DNA from: Acetomicrobium sp. UBA3949
GTDB lineage: Bacteria; Synergistota; Synergistia; Synergistales; Acetomicrobiaceae
NCBI GenBank assembly: GCA_002385485.1
Contig: DGDP01000089.1
Location: 1-28,940, forward strand
DNA length: 28,940 bases
Reading direction: 5' to 3'
Within the stretch, counting starts at the first letter, position 1; every line of letters begins with the position of its first letter. Positions 6,791 through 13,998 of this stretch are shown here, in pieces. The notes under the pieces are model-generated. The model was not told the origin of the DNA, made no database searches, and saw nothing but the letters and a program-made list of their open reading frames with translations. Position numbers and translations under genes: made by a program.

Positions 6791-8701
6791 ATGTTTGACA
6801 TGACCAAAGACAGAATCGATGCTCCCGATGTGAAGACCTCCGTCATCTTTTGGTTGGCTGTAGCGCTTTCCGTGGCGCAGCTTACTGTCCCGATATTTTT
6901 TCACCTGCTCGATTTGCAGCTTAGGGCGATTCACGTAGGCCTCGGCATATCTTTGGCCGCGCTGGTGTTTCCCTTTAAGAAAAAGTACGAGACGAACAGA
7001 CTGACCCCGCTGGACATCTTAGAACTTCTTTTCATAATAGCGGCAAATGTGAATATATACATCAAGACGCTAAATATTTACATGTATCCCGGAAGCGCAG
7101 ATATGTTAGATCTGTTGCTTGGGATCGGCTTAACCGTCATAATCCTCGATACTACTAGGAGGGCCGTAGGTTGGGCCATCCCGATAATTGTTGCCGGCTT
7201 GATATTTTACGCCCTCTTTGGAGACATATTTCCCGGAATGTGGAAATTGAGAGGGTTGTCCTGGGACTTCGTAGTAAACTCTATCTATTTCTCCCCCTTA
7301 GGTATTTACGGTAGCGTCACCGCCATGTCGGCCACCTTCATATCCCTTTTCATAATCTTTGGGGCCTTGTTGTCGGCCGGTGGGGGCGGGAAGACCTTCA
7401 TAGATATAGCCTTTGCCTTGACGGGCAAATGGAAAGGAGGCCCTGCCAAGGCCGCCATAGTGGCCAGCGCGCTTTTTGGAAGCATATCGGGAAGCGGAGT
7501 GGCAAACGTCGCCGTCACGGGAAGCTACACCATACCGATGATGAAGCGACTGGGGTATCCTCCCAACTTTGCCGGAGCCGTTGAGGCGGTCGCCTCTACG
7601 GGAGGCGGCATAACTCCGCCTATAATGAGCATCGCTGCCTTCATGATGTCCGAATTTTTGGGAATTTCATATTTAAAGATAATAGGTTACGCCATCATTC
7701 CCTGCGTCCTCTATTACACGAGCGTCTATGCTGGCGTGCAGTTCATGACCTTGAGGTTGGGCCTGGCTCCTGTGCCGGAAGATGAGATTCCCGAATGGAA
7801 GGAAATATTGACCTTCAGGCGCCTCTCCTGTCTTGTCATTCCCATCGTCATTTTGCTGGGCCTTATTGCCGTCGGGAGGCCCCTCCTTACCGCAGGATTT
7901 TATACCTGTCTTTCTACCATAATTCTCATGTTCATAAGTGAAATTCCCGAAAGCGGGCTTATGAAAAGCATAAAAAAAATGATCGCCGCTCTGGCTGAAG
8001 GCGGCATAAGCCTTGCCAGGATCGTTCCCATACTGGTCTCGGTCAGCATTTTGGTAAACATGGTGGGCATAACGGGCATAGCTCCTAAGATAAGCAGCCT
8101 GATAATGAGCGTGGGGCGGGACAGCTTTATATTCGCCCTGATTATAAGTACGATCGTCCCCTTTCTCTTGGGGACTTCACTTCCCGTCGTTCCCACTTAC
8201 GTCCTATCCCTTTCCATTCTGGCTCCTTCCCTGCTCAGGCTTGGAGCTGATGCGGTGGCGCTCCATCTGTTTTTCATTTATTGGTCGCTGCTCGGCGGTC
8301 TAACGCCACCTACATGCACCCAGGCGATTGTGGCTGCAGGCATAGCAAAGGGCGACTGGTTTAAAACGGGAATCAATTCGGTGAAATTGAGCATCGTGGC
8401 CTTTATCATGCCCTTTTTCTTCGTCTGGAACCCCGCCTTCGTCGGCAGGGGGACGCCTATGCAGATTTTAATCTGTGCCGTTACCGGCTTTTTGGGAGCC
8501 ATATTCATGGCCTACGGCTTTTTCGGACACATAGACAGCAGGGCGAACCTTTTGTTTAGAGCATTCTTTTTCGCAGGAGGAGTGTTGCTGCTCTTTCCCC
8601 ATCATCTTTATTCGATGATTGGACTTGCCCTCGCCGTCGGTTTTTTGATAATAGAAAAGATGGTCAGCAAAAAAATTGATCTGGAGGGATCGTCTGTATG
8701 A
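6791..8701 (+). CDS. TRAP transporter permease, fused DctQ/DctM (4TM/12TM) type
   Basis: The 636-residue, highly hydrophobic protein fuses the small and large TRAP membrane subunits, the usual partner of TAXI receptors. The first ~130 residues hold four predicted membrane segments; the rest is the DctM-like core with the SGSGVANVAVTGSYTIPMMK and VASTGGGITPPIM motifs, and a second hairpin motif near GGLTPPTCTQAIVAAGIAKGDW. The ATG is preceded by AAGGAGG. Its stop overlaps the start of the lyase gene by 4 bp (ATGA), tying transport to lyase expression. Transport is expected to be driven by a sodium gradient, as known for TRAP systems. It is full length with no sign of damage. Confidence 0.93.
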   Translation: MFDMTKDRIDAPDVKTSVIFWLAVALSVAQLTVPIFFHLLDLQLRAIHVGLGISLAALVFPFKKKYETNRLTPLDILELLFIIAANVNIYIKTLNIYMYPGSADMLDLLLGIGLTVIILDTTRRAVGWAIPIIVAGLIFYALFGDIFPGMWKLRGLSWDFVVNSIYFSPLGIYGSVTAMSATFISLFIIFGALLSAGGGGKTFIDIAFALTGKWKGGPAKAAIVASALFGSISGSGVANVAVTGSYTIPMMKRLGYPPNFAGAVEAVASTGGGITPPIMSIAAFMMSEFLGISYLKIIGYAIIPCVLYYTSVYAGVQFMTLRLGLAPVPEDEIPEWKEILTFRRLSCLVIPIVILLGLIAVGRPLLTAGFYTCLSTIILMFISEIPESGLMKSIKKMIAALAEGGISLARIVPILVSVSILVNMVGITGIAPKISSLIMSVGRDSFIFALIISTIVPFLLGTSLPVVPTYVLSLSILAPSLLRLGADAVALHLFFIYWSLLGGLTPPTCTQAIVAAGIAKGDWFKTGINSVKLSIVAFIMPFFFVWNPAFVGRGTPMQILICAVTGFLGAIFMAYGFFGHIDSRANLLFRAFFFAGGVLLLFPHHLYSMIGLALAVGFLIIEKMVSKKIDLEGSSV

Positions 8702-9585
8702 AGAAATCGACCTTGTTGAAAAATATGATCTTGGAAAGAAAAGCCCTCGTTTGTCCGGGCGCTCACGACGTAATTTCAGCCAAGCTCATAGAGCACGCCG
8801 GGTTTAAGGCCTGTCAGGTCAGCGGCTTCGGTCTTTCGGCTACCTACCTCGGGCTTCCCGATATGGCCTTTTTGTCCTTCTCCGAGGCTTTAAGTTTTTC
8901 CAAAAACATAATAGATGCAGTGAACATACCCGTCATGGTGGATGCCGATACGGGTTTTGGCAACGCAATAAACGCCATGAGGGTTACGGAGGAGTTCATA
9001 AAAGCGGGTGCGGCGGGAATGAATATAGAAGACCAGGTTTTCCCCAAGCGTTGCGGGCACCTTGAAGGGAAGCAGATAATTCCGATGGAGGAAATGGTGC
9101 TCAAGATAAAGGCTTGCATAGAGGTCAAAAAGAAATTAGACCCTGATTTCGTCATTAACGCCAGGACCGATGCCATAGCCGTGAGCGGGGTGGAGGAGGC
9201 CATACGCAGAGGCAATGCCTATGCTGAAGCGGGAGCGGATTTAATATTCATAGAGGCTCCCCGCACCAAAGAAGACATAAGAAGATTAACAAAGGAAATT
9301 CAGGCACCCGTCAGCATTAATCTCTTCGATGCCGTCAGCGGCGGCAAGACTCCTCTTATTAGCATTGACGAGCTTCGCGAAATGGGAGTAGCTCGTATAA
9401 GCATCCCCGTAGGTCCTTTGTTCGCTGCCATAAGGGGGATGATGAATTACCTCGATGTGATAAAAGACGGTATCGCCGAAGGAAGGACGGACCTCGTAGT
9501 CCCCTTTGGGGAATTTAAAGAGTTGATAGGCTTTAATAAATATCGAGATCTTGAAAAGACGTTTTTGCCCGATTACATACCTTAA
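8698..9585 (+). CDS. Isocitrate lyase/PEP mutase superfamily lyase (methylisocitrate or 2,3-dimethylmalate lyase-like)
   Basis: The 295-residue product has the superfamily core: VDADTGFG (81-88, metal and substrate site), NIEDQ (109-113), the mobile catalytic loop PKRCGHL (116-122) with Cys119 and NARTDA (154-159). The KRCGH loop with its cysteine indicates C-C bond cleavage and argues against phosphonate chemistry. Known enzymes with this arrangement are PrpB (2-methylisocitrate to pyruvate and succinate) and 2,3-dimethylmalate lyase (to pyruvate and propionate). It follows the permease with a 4-bp overlap and ends the rightward operon. With the LeuCD-like pair upstream it would complete a hydration-then-cleavage route; with the MmgE/PrpD proteins of the opposite operon it would resemble the lower part of the methylcitrate route. 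No methylcitrate synthase (prpC) is present. Confidence 0.88.
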   Translation: MKKSTLLKNMILERKALVCPGAHDVISAKLIEHAGFKACQVSGFGLSATYLGLPDMAFLSFSEALSFSKNIIDAVNIPVMVDADTGFGNAINAMRVTEEFIKAGAAGMNIEDQVFPKRCGHLEGKQIIPMEEMVLKIKACIEVKKKLDPDFVINARTDAIAVSGVEEAIRRGNAYAEAGADLIFIEAPRTKEDIRRLTKEIQAPVSINLFDAVSGGKTPLISIDELREMGVARISIPVGPLFAAIRGMMNYLDVIKDGIAEGRTDLVVPFGEFKELIGFNKYRDLEKTFLPDYIP

Positions 9586-9623
9586 GGCCCTATTCTTCCG
9601 TCGAAGCGCGAGATAGGCCTTTT
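9584..9623 (+). terminator. Terminator of the rightward carboxylate operon
   Basis: An imperfect stem with AAGGCC(C)TAT on the left and ATAGGCCTT on the right, with bulges, starts within the lyase stop codon and is followed by TTTT. Confidence 0.55.
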
Positions 9624-9635
9624 AACGAAATCGAA

Positions 9636-9680
9636 AAATCGGAGAGCTCCGTTCAGCGTTGCTTGACAACTCTCCGATTT
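9636..9680. terminator. Second stem-loop after the lyase gene
   Basis: Perfect 11-bp arms AAATCGGAGAG (9636-9646) and CTCTCCGATTT (9670-9680) enclose a 23-base loop. Only a short, interrupted T run follows. It is probably a backup terminator; it also sits just upstream of the regulator gene, whose likely -10 (TATACT, 9698-9703) follows. Confidence 0.5.
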
Positions 9681-9752
9681 GTTATACCTTCTTGAGATAT
9701 ACTAAAATGAATGCTGATTTTTTATAACAGATACAATGGGAGTTGATAACCG

Positions 9753-10763
9753 GTGAAGATACCGATGGGAAACAACGCAGAAGAATATCCGCCTACAGTT
9801 ATAGAGATACTTAGGAGCCTCTATTTTTCGGAGGATCCGTTGACCTCTGTCGAATTGAAGGAACAGCTCGATAAATGCGGTTTTTCCATCGACGACAGAA
9901 CCGTTCGTTATCACCTGTCCAACCTGGAGAAGGAAGGCCTCATCACACGCTTTGGAAGAAAGGGCGTGATGCTTACCGCCGAAGGCAGCGAGGAGGCTAG
10001 AGCCATCTTCGTCTTCGATCGCATAGGCCTTTCATCCATGGAGACGGAAACGCTGATCATGAAAAGCGACCTGGACCTTTGTTCTAACAAGGGCAAGGCC
10101 ATCGTAAACATCACCTCCGTTCCAGAGGAGCTAAAAGATGAAGCTCTGTCGTTGTTGGCCGAGATGTCTGAGTCAAACGTCATCATCTCGCCCCTGGTTG
10201 CGATCTTACCTCAGGGAAAGAGGATTTGGAACTACAGGGTTCCGGAAGGTCGCTGCGCCATCCTTTGCCTTTCTTCGGCCAATTACGATGTGGCCCTGAG
10301 GCGCTGCGGCGTCTATGTTGAAACCGTAGCTACAGGACTTTTCAGGCTGCAGGGCTACAAAGGCAAGGGCTTCGTCGATGTTATATCCCATTCTGGCACT
10401 ACCTTGAGCCCGGGAGAGCTTTTGATCAGGGGAGGCTTCACTGAAGTGATGTCTGCGGTTCGCACGGGGAAAGGCTGTGTCACGGCCGCCATCAAGACCT
10501 TTCCTTCCTTTATGTACGAAAAGGTCGTGGAGGCCATCAAAGATTGCGAAAATGACAACATAAGCGGGCTTTTCGAGCTGGGGTACCTAATGCCGCCAAA
10601 ATATCAGATGAGCATAAAAGATCGCACGCGAGGTTACATGTTGATCTTTGGAGGCGCTAACTATCTCGCTCCCCTGGTGGAGTGCGGTATCACCGATGCC
10701 CTATCCATAGCATCGGGGCTTTACGATATTGAGGATATGCATCTGCCTCAGGAAATCCAATAA
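9753..10763 (+). CDS. NrpR-type (DUF128) transcriptional regulator with winged-helix domain
   Basis: The 336-residue product has an N-terminal winged helix (about 15-75; the recognition part reads DDRTVRYHLSNLEKEGLITR) followed by a single NrpR regulatory/DUF128 domain (about 90-325). NrpR proteins were characterised in methanogens as 2-oxoglutarate-responsive repressors of nitrogen genes; bacterial homologues are mostly unstudied. No nitrogen-assimilation genes are nearby, so control of the neighbouring carboxylate operons is an attractive but unproven role. The GTG at 9753 is used; an ATG at 9765 with GGTGA eight bases upstream is an equally plausible start. The stop lies 3 bp before the 3' end of the convergent tRNA gene, with no room for a terminator. 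Confidence 0.85.
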   Translation: MKIPMGNNAEEYPPTVIEILRSLYFSEDPLTSVELKEQLDKCGFSIDDRTVRYHLSNLEKEGLITRFGRKGVMLTAEGSEEARAIFVFDRIGLSSMETETLIMKSDLDLCSNKGKAIVNITSVPEELKDEALSLLAEMSESNVIISPLVAILPQGKRIWNYRVPEGRCAILCLSSANYDVALRRCGVYVETVATGLFRLQGYKGKGFVDVISHSGTTLSPGELLIRGGFTEVMSAVRTGKGCVTAAIKTFPSFMYEKVVEAIKDCENDNISGLFELGYLMPPKYQMSIKDRTRGYMLIFGGANYLAPLVECGITDALSIASGLYDIEDMHLPQEIQ

Positions 10764-10766
10764 AAA

Positions 10767-10841
10767 TGGTGGGCGACACAGGTTTCGAACCTGTGACCTC
10801 TTCCGTGTGAGGGAAGCGCTCTCCCGCTGAGCTAGTCGCCC
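10767..10841 (-). tRNA. tRNA-Val (anticodon CAC)
   Basis: On the minus strand the 75-nt sequence folds as a complete cloverleaf: acceptor GGGCGAC/GTCGCCC, D stem GCTC/GAGC, anticodon stem CTTCC/GGAAG with loop CTCACAC (anticodon CAC, codon GUG), T arm ACAGG-TTCGAAA-CCTGT, discriminator A and an encoded CCA. Confidence 0.97.
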
Positions 10842-10853
10842 ACTGCGTATTCG

Positions 10854-10882
10854 ATTATAAAACACCCCTAAGCATTCTGCAA
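10854..10882 (-). promoter_or_regulatory. Promoter of tRNA-Val
   Basis: On the minus strand TTGCAG (10882-10877), a 17-bp spacer and a perfect TATAAT (10859-10854) lie just upstream of the tRNA 5' end. Confidence 0.75.
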
Positions 10883-10917
10883 GCGGAAGTTTGCTCTCCC
10901 ATACCCCCTGGAGTGCC

Positions 10918-10947
10918 TTGACAGTCCCCTTGCGATCGTGGTAAAAA
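10918..10947 (+). promoter_or_regulatory. Possible promoter of the YfcC-family gene
   Basis: TTGACA (10918-10923), then an 18-bp spacer and TAAAAA (10942-10947). The -10 is weak. The leader would be about 120 bases. Confidence 0.35.
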
Positions 10948-11074
10948 GTCTACATGTTAACAAAATCTACGAAGGGGGAAGGGGCTGCAAAGGGGGTGTG
11001 TAACTGCCCGGAAAAACCTGTAAATATCACAACCAGTGTATTTACGGACTTTTTGGAAAGAAAGGTGGCTAAAA

Positions 11075-12466
11075 ATGCGAAAGTTGGCCATACCACATAC
11101 TTATGTGCTTTTGTTTATGATCGTTATCGTGGTGGCGGTAGGTACTTACGTAGTCCCTGCCGGGGTGTTCGAGAGGTATACGGACGAGGCGACGGGAAGA
11201 ACGCTCGTCGATCCCGACAGCTTTCACCATGTCGATCCGACTCCTGTTGGCTTTTTTGATGTCTTTGCATCCGTTCCAAAGGGAATGATCGCTGCCGGTG
11301 AGGTGATATTTTTCATCTTCATCGTCGGTGGGGCTTTTACGATAATTCAGGCGACGGGTGCTATTGACGCAGGGATATCGAAGGTCGTGTTGCAATTAAA
11401 GGGAAGGGAAAAGCTTCTCATCCCCGCGACCATGTTCGTCTTTTCCCTGGGAGGACTTTCTTTTGGCATGTCAGAGGAAACGATAGTCTTCATTCCCATG
11501 GGCGTTGCTTTAGCCAGGGCCGTCGGCTTCGATCCTATAGTCGGGACGGCTATTATATCTACCGGTGCTGCCGTTGGCTTTGCCGGCGGCATCCTGAACC
11601 CTTTCACCGTCGGGGTAGCGCAAAGCATCGCCGAACTTCCGCTTTTTTCGGGGATAGGGATCAGGGTTGCAGGCTACGCCCTTCTTTTCCTCGGGGCCTG
11701 TTACTATGTGATGCGATATGCCTCAAAGGTCAAAGAGGATCCTAAAAGCAGCATCGTCTACGACCTCTTTAAGGACGAAGAGGTTCCCGGCCAATATACG
11801 AGCGAATCGACCAAGCTTACTTCGTCACATAAGTTGGTTTTGTTGGTTGTGGTGCTGTTTTTTGCCTATATGATCTACGGCGTCATGGCGAAGGGGTATT
11901 ATATAATGGAACTTGCCACCATATTTCTTGCCATGGGCGTCATCTCCGGGTTGGTGGGAGGTCTTACTCTCAACGCAATCGGGAGGGCCTTCGCCGACGG
12001 GACCAAAAGTATTGCCTTTGGTGCCCTCGTAGTCGGCATAGCCAGGGCCATATTGGTTGTCATGACGGAAGGCCAGATAATCGATACCGTTATCTATGCC
12101 CTGGCCAACTGGGTGTCCCATTTGCCGGGAGCATTGTCAGCAGCGGGGATGTTTTGGGTTCAGTCGGTAATTAATTTCTTCATCCCCTCGGGAAGCGGGC
12201 AGGCCATGGCAACGATGCCCATAATGGCCCCAATAGCTGACCTCATAGGCGTCACCAGGCAGACTGCGGTGCTTGCATATCAGTACGGCGACGGATTTAC
12301 CAATCAGATCATCCCCACGTCGGGTGTGCTTATGGCCACCTTGGGCATGGCCAAAATCCCCTACGACAAGTGGTTTAAGTTCATCTGGCCTCTCATGATA
12401 TTCTGGCACTTAATAGGCACGGCCATGGTCATTATCGCCCATTTAGTTGGGTACGGGCCCTTTTAG
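11075..12466 (+). CDS. YfcC family membrane carrier
   Basis: The 463-residue product is a polytopic membrane protein of the YfcC/DcuC-related group (COG1288-like). Characteristic stretches are GGLSFGMSEETIVFIPMGVA, GAAVGFAGGILNPFTVGVAQ, NFFIPSGSGQAMATMPIMAP and YQYGDGFTNQIIPTSGVLMA, the last two being the paired re-entrant hairpin motifs of this fold. The open frame begins upstream at a GTG (11036), but the ATG at 11075 has AAAGGTGG six bases upstream and gives a normal N-terminus that goes straight into the first membrane helix. Members are thought to move amino acids, peptides or dicarboxylates with ions; the substrate here is unknown. The gene is monocistronic, closed by a very strong terminator. 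Confidence 0.88.
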   Translation: MRKLAIPHTYVLLFMIVIVVAVGTYVVPAGVFERYTDEATGRTLVDPDSFHHVDPTPVGFFDVFASVPKGMIAAGEVIFFIFIVGGAFTIIQATGAIDAGISKVVLQLKGREKLLIPATMFVFSLGGLSFGMSEETIVFIPMGVALARAVGFDPIVGTAIISTGAAVGFAGGILNPFTVGVAQSIAELPLFSGIGIRVAGYALLFLGACYYVMRYASKVKEDPKSSIVYDLFKDEEVPGQYTSESTKLTSSHKLVLLVVVLFFAYMIYGVMAKGYYIMELATIFLAMGVISGLVGGLTLNAIGRAFADGTKSIAFGALVVGIARAILVVMTEGQIIDTVIYALANWVSHLPGALSAAGMFWVQSVINFFIPSGSGQAMATMPIMAPIADLIGVTRQTAVLAYQYGDGFTNQIIPTSGVLMATLGMAKIPYDKWFKFIWPLMIFWHLIGTAMVIIAHLVGYGPF

Positions 12467-12471
12467 ATCCG

Positions 12472-12510
12472 TAAAACATAAGGCGGCCTTGAAAGCCGCC
12501 TTATGTTTTA
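12472..12510. terminator. Strong bidirectional terminator
   Basis: Perfect 16-bp arms, TAAAACATAAGGCGGC (12472-12487) and its reverse complement (12495-12510), enclose a 7-base loop and give a T run on either strand. It separates the convergent YfcC and YjiH genes. Confidence 0.9.
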
Positions 12511-12533
12511 AACCCTGAGAGTCAGATTTGTCG

Positions 12534-13880
12534 TTAAAAAATTATTAACGCAAGAGGAATAGTAATCAAAATGGAAAGAGCGACTCTTTCAAACCAAATA
12601 ATGACCAGATCTCTAATTTTAATCGGAATATCAGTTCCAAGAATACAGGGTATGATGCCCGAGAAGAAGAGAACCTCGGAAATCGATATAACTGCAATAG
12701 TAAAGCGAAAGGCCAATCCTACATCGGCATTTGCATTCACCACTAAAATTGCAGGTAAAAACATTTCTGCTAAAGACACGGCGACAGCCTTGGCCGCAAG
12801 CATTGCTTCTGGGAAATTGAATATCTTAAAAAGGGGATAGAAGATGTAGCCAACAATGTCGAATAGTGGAGTATATTTAGCAACCATTAGGCCCATGAAA
12901 CCTATAGATATTATTGAGGGTATTACAGTAAAGGCCATGTTTATTCCTTCTTTGATATTAGATATTATAAGTCTTCCGATGGAGGGGGCCTGTGCTGCCG
13001 TTTGAATAGCGGCCTTCCATGCTTTCTTTATTGAAAAGTCTCCATTATCCCCTTTTTTGTTTATATTTTTTCCATTGTAGTAGTCGTCCGGTATTGCCTT
13101 AAGAGGCCATATTCTGGCAGTGATTGCCGTTACGGCAAAAGTAACAGCCATTGACACCGCGAAATAAAGTGCCCAATGGTCCATTAGATCGAGAGTTTTG
13201 GCTACGACGAGCATGAAGGTTGCTGATACTGTAGAAAAGCCTGTTGCTATGATCGCTCCTTCTCTAGCGGAGTAAAGACCCCTTCGATATATGTTGTTTG
13301 TAATGATAAGCCCGACGGAATAGCTGCCTACAAAAGAAGCTATTGCATCTAGAGCAGACCTTCCCGGAGTTTTAAAGATGGTTCGCATTACAGGAGCCAT
13401 CATAACGCCGGTAAACTCCAACAATCCATATCCCGTTAAGAATGCAAGAAAGACTGACCCTATTGGAATAACCAAGCTTACCGGAACAGCCAAACTGGAT
13501 AGGAGGAAGGGGCCCACGCTTTTTTCCAAAAGAAAAGATGGGCCAACATTGAAAAAGATCATTGGACCTATAAAGGCTCCCATAACCTTTGCGCAAGAAA
13601 AAAATACATCGCTTTTTGACCTATTCCACGTACCGCGAAGGAATGGAATGGCAGCTCCTGCAATCATAACAAGAATTGCATAAATTTCGGCTCCTTTCGG
13701 GAAATTGCTTCGCAAATATGTAATTATGTGATCAACGGGTATTGATGATTTAGATGCAATAGTGAGGGGAAAGAAAAACATGAACAAACCGAAGAGACTG
13801 AAAAAGATAAAACGAGAAGCAGCATAGGTGTAACTGAAGTTATTATCTATCGTGTTGTTGTGATAAAAACGATCAGACAT
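12534..13880 (-). CDS. YjiH family protein (nucleoside-recognition/GATE domain membrane protein)
   Basis: The 448-residue product has about ten hydrophobic segments and matches the YjiH group of GATE-domain membrane proteins: the GLFMFFFPL start region, the EFTGVMMAPVMRTIFKTPGRSALDAIASFVGSYSVGLI core with the TPGRSA motif, and the C-terminal VSLAEMFLPAILV repeat of that core. The function of the family is not established; transport is assumed. The ATG has AAGGAGG ten bases upstream. The gene is clearly richer in A+T than its neighbours by eye (many AAA, AAT, ATA and TTT codons), suggesting arrival from a lower-GC donor. It lies directly downstream of hutU on the same strand, with a terminator between, so a link to histidine or urocanate is possible but unproven. 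Confidence 0.8.
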   Translation of the reverse strand: MSDRFYHNNTIDNNFSYTYAASRFIFFSLFGLFMFFFPLTIASKSSIPVDHIITYLRSNFPKGAEIYAILVMIAGAAIPFLRGTWNRSKSDVFFSCAKVMGAFIGPMIFFNVGPSFLLEKSVGPFLLSSLAVPVSLVIPIGSVFLAFLTGYGLLEFTGVMMAPVMRTIFKTPGRSALDAIASFVGSYSVGLIITNNIYRRGLYSAREGAIIATGFSTVSATFMLVVAKTLDLMDHWALYFAVSMAVTFAVTAITARIWPLKAIPDDYYNGKNINKKGDNGDFSIKKAWKAAIQTAAQAPSIGRLIISNIKEGINMAFTVIPSIISIGFMGLMVAKYTPLFDIVGYIFYPLFKIFNFPEAMLAAKAVAVSLAEMFLPAILVVNANADVGLAFRFTIAVISISEVLFFSGIIPCILGTDIPIKIRDLVIIWFERVALSILITIPLALIIF

Positions 13881-13952
13881 TTATATATAACCTCCTTGAG
13901 AAAATCATTTATATCTATAAATCTATAAACGATAAAAAATAGACATATTTGA

Positions 13953-13993
13953 TACAATGCCCCTTCGGCTATTAATTCCGGAGGGGCATTGTA
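13953..13993 (-). terminator. Terminator of hutU
   Basis: 16-bp arms TACAATGCCCCTTCGG (13953-13968) and CCGGAGGGGCATTGTA (13978-13993), one G-U pair, 9-base loop, starting 6 bp beyond the hutU stop codon. An A+T-rich stretch with a T run follows on the minus strand. Confidence 0.75.
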
Positions 13994-13998
13994 GTGCT

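Noticed and set aside
10954..11259. 101-codon frame overlapping the start of the YfcC-family gene
   Set aside because: Its second half is an out-of-frame reading of the carrier gene, and the sequence has no protein-like pattern.
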